Of a DNA stretch of 64,000 bases, positions 8,227 through 15,453 are shown one piece after another. How positions within the stretch are numbered: position 1 is the stretch's first letter; the number at the start of each line of letters is the position of its first letter. The DNA is from CAINDZ01 sp041908585. Lineage in GTDB: Bacteria > Krumholzibacteriota > Krumholzibacteriia > LZORAL124-64-63. Below the pieces are notes generated by a model. That model searched no databases and had not been told where the DNA came from. It worked only from the letters and a program-made list of their open reading frames with translations. The stretch spans positions 3,830 through 67,829 of the forward strand of contig JAYRFB010000201.1 in NCBI GenBank assembly GCA_041908585.1, in the 5' to 3' direction. A program made the translations under genes and the position numbers.

Positions 8227-8415
8227 TCAGCCGTTGAGAACCCAGTGCACACCGGTCTGGGTCAGCGACCGGTTTCCGGCCGGCGCCTCGTCGCCGTCGG
8301 CGGGAGCCGGCTCCACGCACGTGCATTCGCAATCGGCCGCCGGCGCCGGCGTGCCGGGTTCGGGCTCCTTGCCAAGTTCCTGATCCCGGTTCGTGCTCTC
8401 GAGCTCCTTGAACAT
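8227..8415 (-). CDS. candidate RiPP precursor peptide (62 aa, CxCxC core)
   Basis: ATG 8415 with RBS AAAGGA five bases upstream; stop TGA at 8227. The peptide begins MFKELESTNRDQELG (acidic, leader-like), continues with a Pro/Ala/Glu stretch, then carries DCECTCVE (three Cys with single-residue spacing, residues 29-33). It ends in an Asp/Ala/Gly-rich part and LTQTGVHWVLNG. There is no signal peptide or membrane helix. It lies 35 bases downstream of, and in the same direction as, a radical SAM/SPASM enzyme. Small size, leader-plus-Cys layout, a clean RBS and the maturase neighbour together indicate a ribosomally made, post-translationally modified peptide. The modification (thioether or other) cannot be told from sequence, and I do not recognise the family. 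Confidence 0.65.
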   Translation of the reverse strand: MFKELESTNRDQELGKEPEPGTPAPAADCECTCVEPAPADGDEAPAGNRSLTQTGVHWVLNG

Positions 8416-8450
8416 CGCTGTCCTTTCCGGCGCCGCGACGGGCGCGCTTC

Positions 8451-9962
8451 TCAACCGACGGTGGTCGTCTCCAGCCAGGCCCTCGTGCGTTCCGGCAGCC
8501 GCAACGCGCGCACCACCAGGGCCAGGTTCCGCTCCTCGGCGCGCCGCAGGCGCGCGCACTCCTCCGCCAGACCCGCGGCTCCGCCTGCACTGGCGGCCGC
8601 GGCCTGCGTCGCGAAGCAGGCGCCGCAGCGCCGAAGCGCCCAGCAGTCGGCGCAACCCGCTGACACGGCCTGATGGAAACCCTGCTGCAGACGACGCACG
8701 CGCCGCGGCTCGAGGCCCGTCGCGAGATCGCCGATCGGCATCGCGTTGCCGGTCCGCTCGCACGGGTGCAGGGAACCGTCCGGCATCACATGGAGCTTGC
8801 GCCGCCCCGGTCGGCAGTTGCCGCCGGGCGTCCACGTCGGGCCCGGGCTCCGGCGCGAGCGGTGATGCCAGCGGATCAGCACGGGCTCGCAGAGGGCGCG
8901 CGCCACGGGCCCTGCGGCGGCGTGGTTCCCGGCGCTCAGCGCCGCCAGGAAGCGCCGCTCCTGCCGCGCGAACGGCTCGGCCGGCGCTCCTGCCTGCCCG
9001 GCGTCGGCGGCCCAATCCAGCCCGCGCAGGTCGGCCAACCCCACCCGCAATTGCGGCGCACCGGCCAGGCCGCGCCGCCGGTACGGCGGGAAGGCCGCGA
9101 AATATTCGGCCACCGCGTCCAGGTCGACCGGCGGCGCCAGCGTGACGTTGAAGACGAGCCGCGTGGCGGCCGCCGGGTCGCGCGCCAGCAGGCGGTCCAG
9201 CCCGGCCTCGATCGCGGCGTGCGTCGGTCGTCCGGCGGCGTCCACGCGATGCCGGTCGTGCGCGGCGGCGGGTCCGTCCAGGCTCACCTGCAGGTGCATG
9301 CGCTCGGTCGCGACCAGGTCGATGACGCGCTCGTCCAGCAGCACGCCGTTCGTGTCGACGGCGAACCGGACGCGCCCGCCCGCCGGATGCGCGCGGACGG
9401 CGGCCACCACGGCCGCGACCAGGTCCGGCTCGAGCAGCGCCTCGCCGCCGTAGAAGGAGATCACGGGCGACCGCGCGCCGTCGGCGCGGTCGAGGAACCA
9501 GCGCGCGGCCCGGACGGCCGTCGCCTCCGGCATCGCCGATGAACCATGCGGCCGGACCCAGTCCAGGTGGCCGCCGTGCGCGCAGTAGCGGCAGCGCAGG
9601 TTGCAGCGCTCGGTCACCGTCAGCACCAGATGCTGCAGGTCGCGGTCGCAGTGGCCGGCTCGCGACCACCGCAAAGGCGGGGGCACCAGGCGCGGTCGGC
9701 CCGCCAGGAAGAGCCCGCGCTCGCGCCGCCCGCGCTCGATCGCCGCGAAGGCGGCGCGGACGGTCGCGGCGCCGAACCGCGGTGCCAGGTCGGCCAGCAG
9801 CGCACGGCGCGGCTCCAGGCCATAGCGAGGCAACACGGCGGCCAGCGGCGGCTCGACCTCGAGCAGGCTGTTGGCGTGGACGTCGTAGAAGCAGTCGCGG
9901 CCATCGACGTTCAGCACGTGGCCGAACGGCGCGCGACGTTTCCCGGCGTTGCCTGTGGACAT
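8451..9962 (-). CDS. radical SAM/SPASM peptide maturase
   Basis: 503 residues, RBS GGAGG 6 bases before ATG. The N-terminal about 95 residues (VDGRDCFYDVHANSLLEVE...) look like the recognition region of peptide-maturing radical SAM enzymes. The radical SAM cluster motif is TERCNLRCRYCAHGG (Cys120, Cys124, Cys127). FYGGEALLEPDL is the GGE SAM-binding motif and HLQVSLDGP is also typical. The C-terminal SPASM domain has Cys383, Cys401, Cys437, Cys440, Cys446, Cys449 and Cys469, enough for two auxiliary Fe-S clusters. Such enzymes use a SAM radical to make thioether, carbon-carbon or other crosslinks in small peptides. The 62-residue peptide just downstream is the likely substrate. No transporter or protease is adjacent. 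Confidence 0.88.
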   Translation of the reverse strand: MSTGNAGKRRAPFGHVLNVDGRDCFYDVHANSLLEVEPPLAAVLPRYGLEPRRALLADLAPRFGAATVRAAFAAIERGRRERGLFLAGRPRLVPPPLRWSRAGHCDRDLQHLVLTVTERCNLRCRYCAHGGHLDWVRPHGSSAMPEATAVRAARWFLDRADGARSPVISFYGGEALLEPDLVAAVVAAVRAHPAGGRVRFAVDTNGVLLDERVIDLVATERMHLQVSLDGPAAAHDRHRVDAAGRPTHAAIEAGLDRLLARDPAAATRLVFNVTLAPPVDLDAVAEYFAAFPPYRRRGLAGAPQLRVGLADLRGLDWAADAGQAGAPAEPFARQERRFLAALSAGNHAAAGPVARALCEPVLIRWHHRSRRSPGPTWTPGGNCRPGRRKLHVMPDGSLHPCERTGNAMPIGDLATGLEPRRVRRLQQGFHQAVSAGCADCWALRRCGACFATQAAAASAGGAAGLAEECARLRRAEERNLALVVRALRLPERTRAWLETTTVG

Positions 9963-10219
9963 GGCCCGCCTCCGGGCACCCGGGCCCGCGGCCCGACAGG
10001 GACCGGTCCGGTGTTGCCGGTGCCATCATGTCCCGGGGCCGTTCCGTCCGGCGGAACGGCGAGCACGAATGGCCCCGGCGGGCCGCTGCGCCGCTGGGAA
10101 CACTGGCCACCGAGCCGCTGTTTTCGTTCCTTCAGGGGTGGCCCTGGCTTCGGCCGGCGGGCCTCGCAGCGGACGCGCATCTTGAGAAATCCCACCGGAC
10201 TGCGGACAGCCCTGGAACC

Positions 10220-10233
10220 GGCACGCGCCTTGC
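10220..10233 (+). promoter_or_regulatory. sigma-54-type (-24/-12) promoter for prkA cluster
   Basis: GGCACGCGCCTTGC matches the sigma-54 core GGCACG-N4-TTGC, with GG (10220-10221) and GC (10232-10233) separated by exactly 10 bases. It lies 88 bases before the prkA ATG, in the 359-base divergent gap 9963-10321. Nothing else convincing was found in that gap, and there is no clear promoter for the maturase. E. coli yeaGH is known to be transcribed by sigma-54 with NtrC, which makes the site plausible. No enhancer-binding sites were identified. Confidence 0.65.
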
Positions 10234-10321
10234 GGGCACGCGGTTCGCGGGATGAGTCCACCAACCTCCCGGCCGGACGCGCATGACGCCCCGGCCCGGC
10301 GGATCCTGACGGGGGTCGACC

Positions 10322-12382
10322 ATGATCGAGAACCGGAAGAACACGCTGCACAACCACCTGCTGGCCCTCAAGGGCGGCGAGAGGCGGTTCGAGAACGCCT
10401 TCGAGGCGATCAGCCGCATGATCCTCGACGCGCCCATCGAGAAGGTGGTGGTCAACGGCAAGACGACCTACGACTTCAAGATCTTCCGGGACGGGAAGAA
10501 ACACATCGTCGGGATGTATGACGAAATCAACAGTTTCGTCTCATACGTCAAGGATGCGGCCGAGGGCGGGTCATCGCAGGAGATGGCCTATGTCCTGGTC
10601 GGCGAGCCCGGCAACGGCAAGACCTTCTTCGTGGAGTACGTCAGCCGCCTGTACCGGGAGTTCCTGGCCCAGGAAGCCAACCGCCGCTACAGCTTCCGCT
10701 TCACCGGCCTGGACAGAATCGGCACATACGGCCGGATTGCGGCCATCGAGAGCCAGACCTACGAGGACCCCGCGGTGCTCGCGATGAACCTCCTGGAGAC
10801 CCCCGGGGAGAGCCGCGACTACCTGGCCCGCAAGGTGGGCTTCAGCGACGAGCAGCTGGACCGGATGTACGCCAACTACCGCCCCCTGGGCGCCTGCAGC
10901 GGCTACATCTGGAGCGACCTGCGCCGCCTGCACGACGGCAGCCTGGTCGAGATGCTCAAGCACGTCGAGACCTTCGCGGTGCCGCTGACCGAGAGCCTGG
11001 GCACCGTCACCGGCAAGTACCCGGCAAAGGACAAGATCACCAGCAGCGCGGTGGACCTGCTGGGCGAGGAGTCCATCCAGCGGCTGCTGCACATCACCGA
11101 CACGAACAACCCCTACCGCTTCGACCTGCGCCGCGGCGCACTGGCGCGCGTGGCCGGCGGAGGCATCCACTTCTCGGACGAGATGTTCAAGAACAAGAAG
11201 GACCTGGTGCAGGTCTATCTGGGCGTCATCCAGAACCGCACCATCGAGATGGACGGCTTCAGGTGGCCGATCGACACGCTGATCATCGCCACCAGCAACA
11301 ACAGCGAGTTCAACCGCTTCCTGGCCGAGAAGGAGGAGGCGCCGATCATCGACCGCTGCCGCGTGTGCTACGTGTCGCACAACACAAACTACCGGCTGCA
11401 GGGCCAGCTGACCCAGTACGCCATCGGCGGCGAGACCAAGACGACACTGAACCGCGAGGTGCTCCACCAGGACCCGAACCTGAACTACGCCGCCTCGGTG
11501 GCCGCCATCCTGACGCGCCTGCCGCGCAGCGAGAAGCTGACGCCCATCGAGACGATGAAGCTGGCGGCCGGCGAGGTGGCCGGCGAGAAGAGCATCAAGG
11601 CCCTGGCCGAGGTCATCGACACGCTGAGCCAGGACACCGACATCACGGCGCGCTTCGGCCAGAAGGGCCTGGGCCAGCGCAACCTGGGCCGCGCCATCCA
11701 GCTGATGGTGGAGAGCTCGGAGACGAACGAGGGCGAGTGCATGTTCGCCTACGACGTCTTCAAGGCGATCGAGCGCGTCATCCTGGACTACGTGCACGAC
11801 AACAACGACCGCGCGAAGTACCTGGAGGACCTGAAGACCGCCCGCGGCCTGTACCGCGAGCGCATCATGACCGAGATGTTCAACGCCTACATGGACGAGC
11901 CCCAGGCCATCCGGAAGGACGTGCTGAACTACGTCAACATGATCATCGGCATCGACGCCGAGCACCTGGGCCCGGACAAGATGTGGAAGTACAAGGACCC
12001 GCAGACGGGCGAGCTGCGCGCGCTGAAGGTGGACGAGCGCTTCATCAAGAGCATCGAGGAGCGCCTGTCGCTGAAGACCGACGAGCAGCGCGAGACGTTC
12101 CGCACCTCGATCCGCAAGATCTACGGGCAGAAGATCTCGCTGGACCCGAACTACGACTTCATGGACAACCTCGAGCTGGTCAAGGCCGTGACCGACGTTC
12201 GGCTCAAGAGCGACATCGCCGGGGCGGGCAGCCTGATCGGCGCCCTGGCCAACCGGACCAACGAGGAGAACCAGAAGCTCTACGACCGCATGATCGACAC
12301 CATGCTCGGCAAGCTGGGCTACTGCCGCACCTGTGCGCAGAAGACGATCGAGTACTTCTGCACGCAGGAGGACGAGAACTAG
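10322..12382 (+). CDS. prkA: PrkA-family AAA+ serine protein kinase (YeaG-like)
   Basis: 686 residues. PrkA proteins combine an N-terminal AAA+ ATPase with a C-terminal kinase-like domain and act in starvation or stress adaptation (YeaG in E. coli) and sporulation (PrkA in Bacillus). The Walker A motif is VGEPGNGKTFF (residues 94-101) and Walker B is GGGIHFSDEMFKNKKD (about 285). The sensor-like IIATSNNSEFNRF and the C-terminal region ending in CRTCAQKTIEYFC complete the full family length. It is the first gene of a four-gene unit and starts 88 bases after a sigma-54-like promoter; yeaH follows after 2 bases. Confidence 0.93.
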   Translation: MIENRKNTLHNHLLALKGGERRFENAFEAISRMILDAPIEKVVVNGKTTYDFKIFRDGKKHIVGMYDEINSFVSYVKDAAEGGSSQEMAYVLVGEPGNGKTFFVEYVSRLYREFLAQEANRRYSFRFTGLDRIGTYGRIAAIESQTYEDPAVLAMNLLETPGESRDYLARKVGFSDEQLDRMYANYRPLGACSGYIWSDLRRLHDGSLVEMLKHVETFAVPLTESLGTVTGKYPAKDKITSSAVDLLGEESIQRLLHITDTNNPYRFDLRRGALARVAGGGIHFSDEMFKNKKDLVQVYLGVIQNRTIEMDGFRWPIDTLIIATSNNSEFNRFLAEKEEAPIIDRCRVCYVSHNTNYRLQGQLTQYAIGGETKTTLNREVLHQDPNLNYAASVAAILTRLPRSEKLTPIETMKLAAGEVAGEKSIKALAEVIDTLSQDTDITARFGQKGLGQRNLGRAIQLMVESSETNEGECMFAYDVFKAIERVILDYVHDNNDRAKYLEDLKTARGLYRERIMTEMFNAYMDEPQAIRKDVLNYVNMIIGIDAEHLGPDKMWKYKDPQTGELRALKVDERFIKSIEERLSLKTDEQRETFRTSIRKIYGQKISLDPNYDFMDNLELVKAVTDVRLKSDIAGAGSLIGALANRTNEENQKLYDRMIDTMLGKLGYCRTCAQKTIEYFCTQEDEN

Positions 12383-12384
12383 GC

Positions 12385-13791
12385 ATGGACGACCGCGCGC
12401 GGACATGGCTGGAGCAGTTGCGGGCCGCCGGGCTGGACCCGGCGCGCGAGGCGCGCCTGCGCGCCGAGCTGGAGCGCGGCGGGCAGCATGGCCTGCCGGA
12501 GGCGCCAGCCCGGCCCGACTACACGCCCGGCCTGACGCCCCTCGAGTCCGTGGTGAACTCGTTCTACACCCATGGCGACCTGGACCGGCTGCAGGCGCTC
12601 GCGCCGCCGACCGCGGCCCCCATCGCGCGCCTGGGCTCGCTCGACGACCTCATGGAGCGGGACAACCGCCGGGAGGCCGACGGCTTCCCGCGCAAGATCC
12701 GCATCGGCAAGCTGGTCAAGCCGGGCAAGGGCGGCCGCGGCAAGGTCGTGGTGGTGCCCACCACGGTCGAGGAGAAGCTGATCCACGATCCCCGCTTCAA
12801 GGAGGAGGGCGACGGCGGCGGCGCCCAGGGCGGCAGCGGCCCCGAGCAGGAGGGCGAGGTCATCGGCGAGCAGCCCGTCCGCCCCCAGGACGGCGACGGC
12901 GGCGGCGCCGGCCCCGGCCAGGGCGACGGCGCCAGCCACGAGATCGAGTCCAACGCCTACGACCTGGGCCGCATCCTGACCGAGCAGTTCAAGCTGCCCA
13001 ACCTCAAGGACAAGGGTAAGCGGCGGTCGCTGACGCGTTACAGCTACGACCTGACCGACCGCCATCGCGGCTTCGGCCAGCTGCTGGACAAGAAGGCGAC
13101 GCTGCGCAAGATCGTCGAGACCAACGTGGCGCTGGGCCGCCTGGTGCCCGGCGAGCCGGCCGACACCAGCTCGTTCATGGCCGCCCCGCGCGACAAGGTC
13201 TACCGCATCCTCTCGCGAGAGAAGGACTTCGAGTCGCAGGCGGTCATCTTCTTCCTGCGCGACTACTCGGGCTCGATGAGCGGCAAGCCCACCGACGTCG
13301 TGGTCAGCCAGCACGTCATGATCTACAGCTGGATCCTCTACCAGTACGCCGGCCAGGTCACCTCGCGGTTCGTGCTGCACGACACCGAGGCCAAGGAGGT
13401 CGGCGACTTCTACACCTACTACAACAGCCGCGTGGCCGGCGGCACCAAGGTCGCCTCGGCGTTCAAGCTGGTGAACGAGATCGTCGAGCGCGAGAGCCTT
13501 GCCCGCGACTACAACATCTACGTCTTCCACGGCACCGACGGCGACGACTGGGACAGCGAGGGCAAGGAATGCCTGCCCGAGATCGAGCGGATGATGGCCT
13601 ACGCCGCCCGCATCGGCGTGACCGTGGCCGAGGGCTCGTTCGGCTCGCCCGGCCAGACCGAAGTCGAGAAGTACCTGAAGGCGTCGGGGCTGCTGGAGAG
13701 CCGGCGCAAGCAGCTGCGCCTGGACGTGATGTCCGAGAACGCCGAGGAAACCAGGATCATCGAGGGCATCAAGGCCCTGATCAGCGAATAG
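12385..13791 (+). CDS. yeaH: YeaH/YhbH family protein (DUF444, von Willebrand A-like)
   Basis: 468 residues from ATG 12385, 2 bases after prkA. The N-terminal half is charged and contains a Gly/Glu/Gln-rich low-complexity linker (about 145-185). The C-terminal half is a vWA-like domain with the MIDAS motif FLRDYSGSMSG (about 291-299) and GGTKVASAF. The conserved HGTDGDDW also fits the YeaH/YhbH family. These proteins are always linked to PrkA/YeaG and are needed for the same stress response, but their biochemical role is unknown. Cytoplasmic. The gene order prkA-yeaH-spoVR is the classic cluster. Confidence 0.92.
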   Translation: MDDRARTWLEQLRAAGLDPAREARLRAELERGGQHGLPEAPARPDYTPGLTPLESVVNSFYTHGDLDRLQALAPPTAAPIARLGSLDDLMERDNRREADGFPRKIRIGKLVKPGKGGRGKVVVVPTTVEEKLIHDPRFKEEGDGGGAQGGSGPEQEGEVIGEQPVRPQDGDGGGAGPGQGDGASHEIESNAYDLGRILTEQFKLPNLKDKGKRRSLTRYSYDLTDRHRGFGQLLDKKATLRKIVETNVALGRLVPGEPADTSSFMAAPRDKVYRILSREKDFESQAVIFFLRDYSGSMSGKPTDVVVSQHVMIYSWILYQYAGQVTSRFVLHDTEAKEVGDFYTYYNSRVAGGTKVASAFKLVNEIVERESLARDYNIYVFHGTDGDDWDSEGKECLPEIERMMAYAARIGVTVAEGSFGSPGQTEVEKYLKASGLLESRRKQLRLDVMSENAEETRIIEGIKALISE

Positions 13792-13800
13792 GCGGCGCCG

Positions 13801-15453
13801 ATGCAACTGATCGACCAGCACGCCAAGCGCATCATGGAGGGCTGCAAGGAGCGCGCCCGCGACGCCGGCTTGCGCTTCGCCGACGAGACCCTCGAGTACG
13901 TGGTGACCAATCGCGACCTCCTGGAACTGTCGCCCAAGGTCATGATCCCCACGATGTACGACTACTGGGTGCACGACGTCGAGGTGCTGCAGGGCAAGGG
14001 CCGCTACGAGCTGTACCCGAACAACCCGTTCGAGACGGTGGTCAACACCCGCCCGGCCATCAGCTTCTACAACGACAACAATCCCGACTGGCTCAACGTG
14101 ATGATCTTCTACCACGTGCTGGGCCACATCGACTTCTTCCAGAACAACCTCTACTTCGCCCACACCTGGGACGACGACTTCGCCGGCCAGGCCCTGGCCG
14201 ACAAGCGGGTCATCGCCCGCCTGCGCTCCGAGAAGGGGCGCTGGGTCGACTACGTGATCGAGTTCGCCCGATCCCTGGACAACCTGGTCGACTACCACGG
14301 CCTGCTCGCCGAGCGGATGCGACCGGCCCGTGACGCCTTCCCGGCCCGCGTGGACTACTACTTCGACATCTTCCTGCAGGACGAGAAGAAGGTCCGCATC
14401 GGCGACTACGTGAAGGAGATCGAGCGGTTCAACGAGGCGCGCCGCCGCGCCGGCGACGCCGGCGAGGATGAGTTCTTCAAGGGTGTCCAGGCCCGACACC
14501 CGGAGTTCCGCGCCATGTTCGAGAAGGCGCGCCCGCCCCGCGAGCGCGGCCGGCGCGACGTGATGCGGTTCGTCCTGGAGCACTCGGAGTTCCTGAACCG
14601 CGAAGAGAACAAGTGGATGAAGACGATCGTCGAGATCGTCCGCAACACTTCCCTCTACTTCCAGCCGCAGATCCGCACCAAGATCATGAACGAGGGCTGG
14701 GCCAGCTACTGGCATGAGACGTTGTTCATGCGCGACGATCGCATCTCCGGGCACGAGGTCGACTTCGCGCGCGTCAACGCGGCCGTCACGGCCATGCCCC
14801 GCGTCGGCCTGAATCCCTACGCGTTGGGCATGCGCCTGTTCTACTTCATCGAGGAGGCGGCCGACAAGGGTCGCTACAGCCGCGAGTTCCTGGGACTGCT
14901 GGACGCCGACCAGCGCCGGCGCTTCGACACCGGCGCCGGCACCGGGCGCGAGTTCATCTTCCGGGTTCGCGAGAACCTCAACGACTTCCTGTTCGTCAAC
15001 ACGTTCGTCGAGCAGGACTTCACCGACCGGCATGACCTGTTCGTGGCCGACCGCGTCCTGGACGAGAAGCGCATGGTCTGGCGCTGGTTCGTCAAGAGCC
15101 GCAGCGCCGTCGACTACCGGCAGATGCTGCTGGACCAGCTCTACCACCCGCCGCTGGTGACGGTCGAGGGCGTGGACGCCAAGGATGGCGCACTGAGCCT
15201 GCAGCACGCCTTCGAGGGCAAGCCCCTGGTCAAGGACTACGTCCACAACACGCTGCTGGGCCTGGAATTCCTGTGGGGCGGCAAGGTCCAGCTGGAGACC
15301 ACCGAGGTCAAGGCGATCAGGAAGCCCGACACGAAGCAGCCGACCCTGCCCGGGCTGGCGCCGACGGTCGAGGCGCCGGAAGAGGCGGAGATCCAATGGC
15401 AGCGCGTGCGCTACACCATGAAGGACCGCAAGCTGAGCCGGGGGCTGGTTTGA
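13801..15453 (+). CDS. SpoVR/YcgB family protein
   Basis: 550 residues, starting 9 bases after yeaH. SpoVR signatures seen are MYDYWVHDVEVLQGKGRYELYPNNPFETVVNTRPA, read in parts, then NVMIFYHVLGHIDFFQNN (about 98-115) with His residues that could bind metal, and INEGWASYWHE-like NEGWASYWHETLF (about 299-310). The family (YcgB in E. coli, SpoVR in Bacillus) is co-conserved with PrkA and YeaH and affects cortex formation or stress survival, with no known enzyme activity. The last bases overlap the start of the second prkA-like gene (TTGA). Confidence 0.92.
   Translation: MQLIDQHAKRIMEGCKERARDAGLRFADETLEYVVTNRDLLELSPKVMIPTMYDYWVHDVEVLQGKGRYELYPNNPFETVVNTRPAISFYNDNNPDWLNVMIFYHVLGHIDFFQNNLYFAHTWDDDFAGQALADKRVIARLRSEKGRWVDYVIEFARSLDNLVDYHGLLAERMRPARDAFPARVDYYFDIFLQDEKKVRIGDYVKEIERFNEARRRAGDAGEDEFFKGVQARHPEFRAMFEKARPPRERGRRDVMRFVLEHSEFLNREENKWMKTIVEIVRNTSLYFQPQIRTKIMNEGWASYWHETLFMRDDRISGHEVDFARVNAAVTAMPRVGLNPYALGMRLFYFIEEAADKGRYSREFLGLLDADQRRRFDTGAGTGREFIFRVRENLNDFLFVNTFVEQDFTDRHDLFVADRVLDEKRMVWRWFVKSRSAVDYRQMLLDQLYHPPLVTVEGVDAKDGALSLQHAFEGKPLVKDYVHNTLLGLEFLWGGKVQLETTEVKAIRKPDTKQPTLPGLAPTVEAPEEAEIQWQRVRYTMKDRKLSRGLV

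Noticed and set aside
10252..10521. An 89-codon plus-strand frame before and across the prkA start
   Set aside because: It is in a different frame from prkA, overlaps its N-terminus, and has shadow composition (Arg/Pro/Ala/Gly rich).
12379..15396. A 1,005-codon open frame on the minus strand opposite yeaH and spoVR
   Set aside because: It mirrors genuine plus-strand genes with strong family motifs. In GC-rich DNA the opposite frame is often free of stops; its translation is repetitive Val/Leu/Ala/Gly/Asp without any domain.
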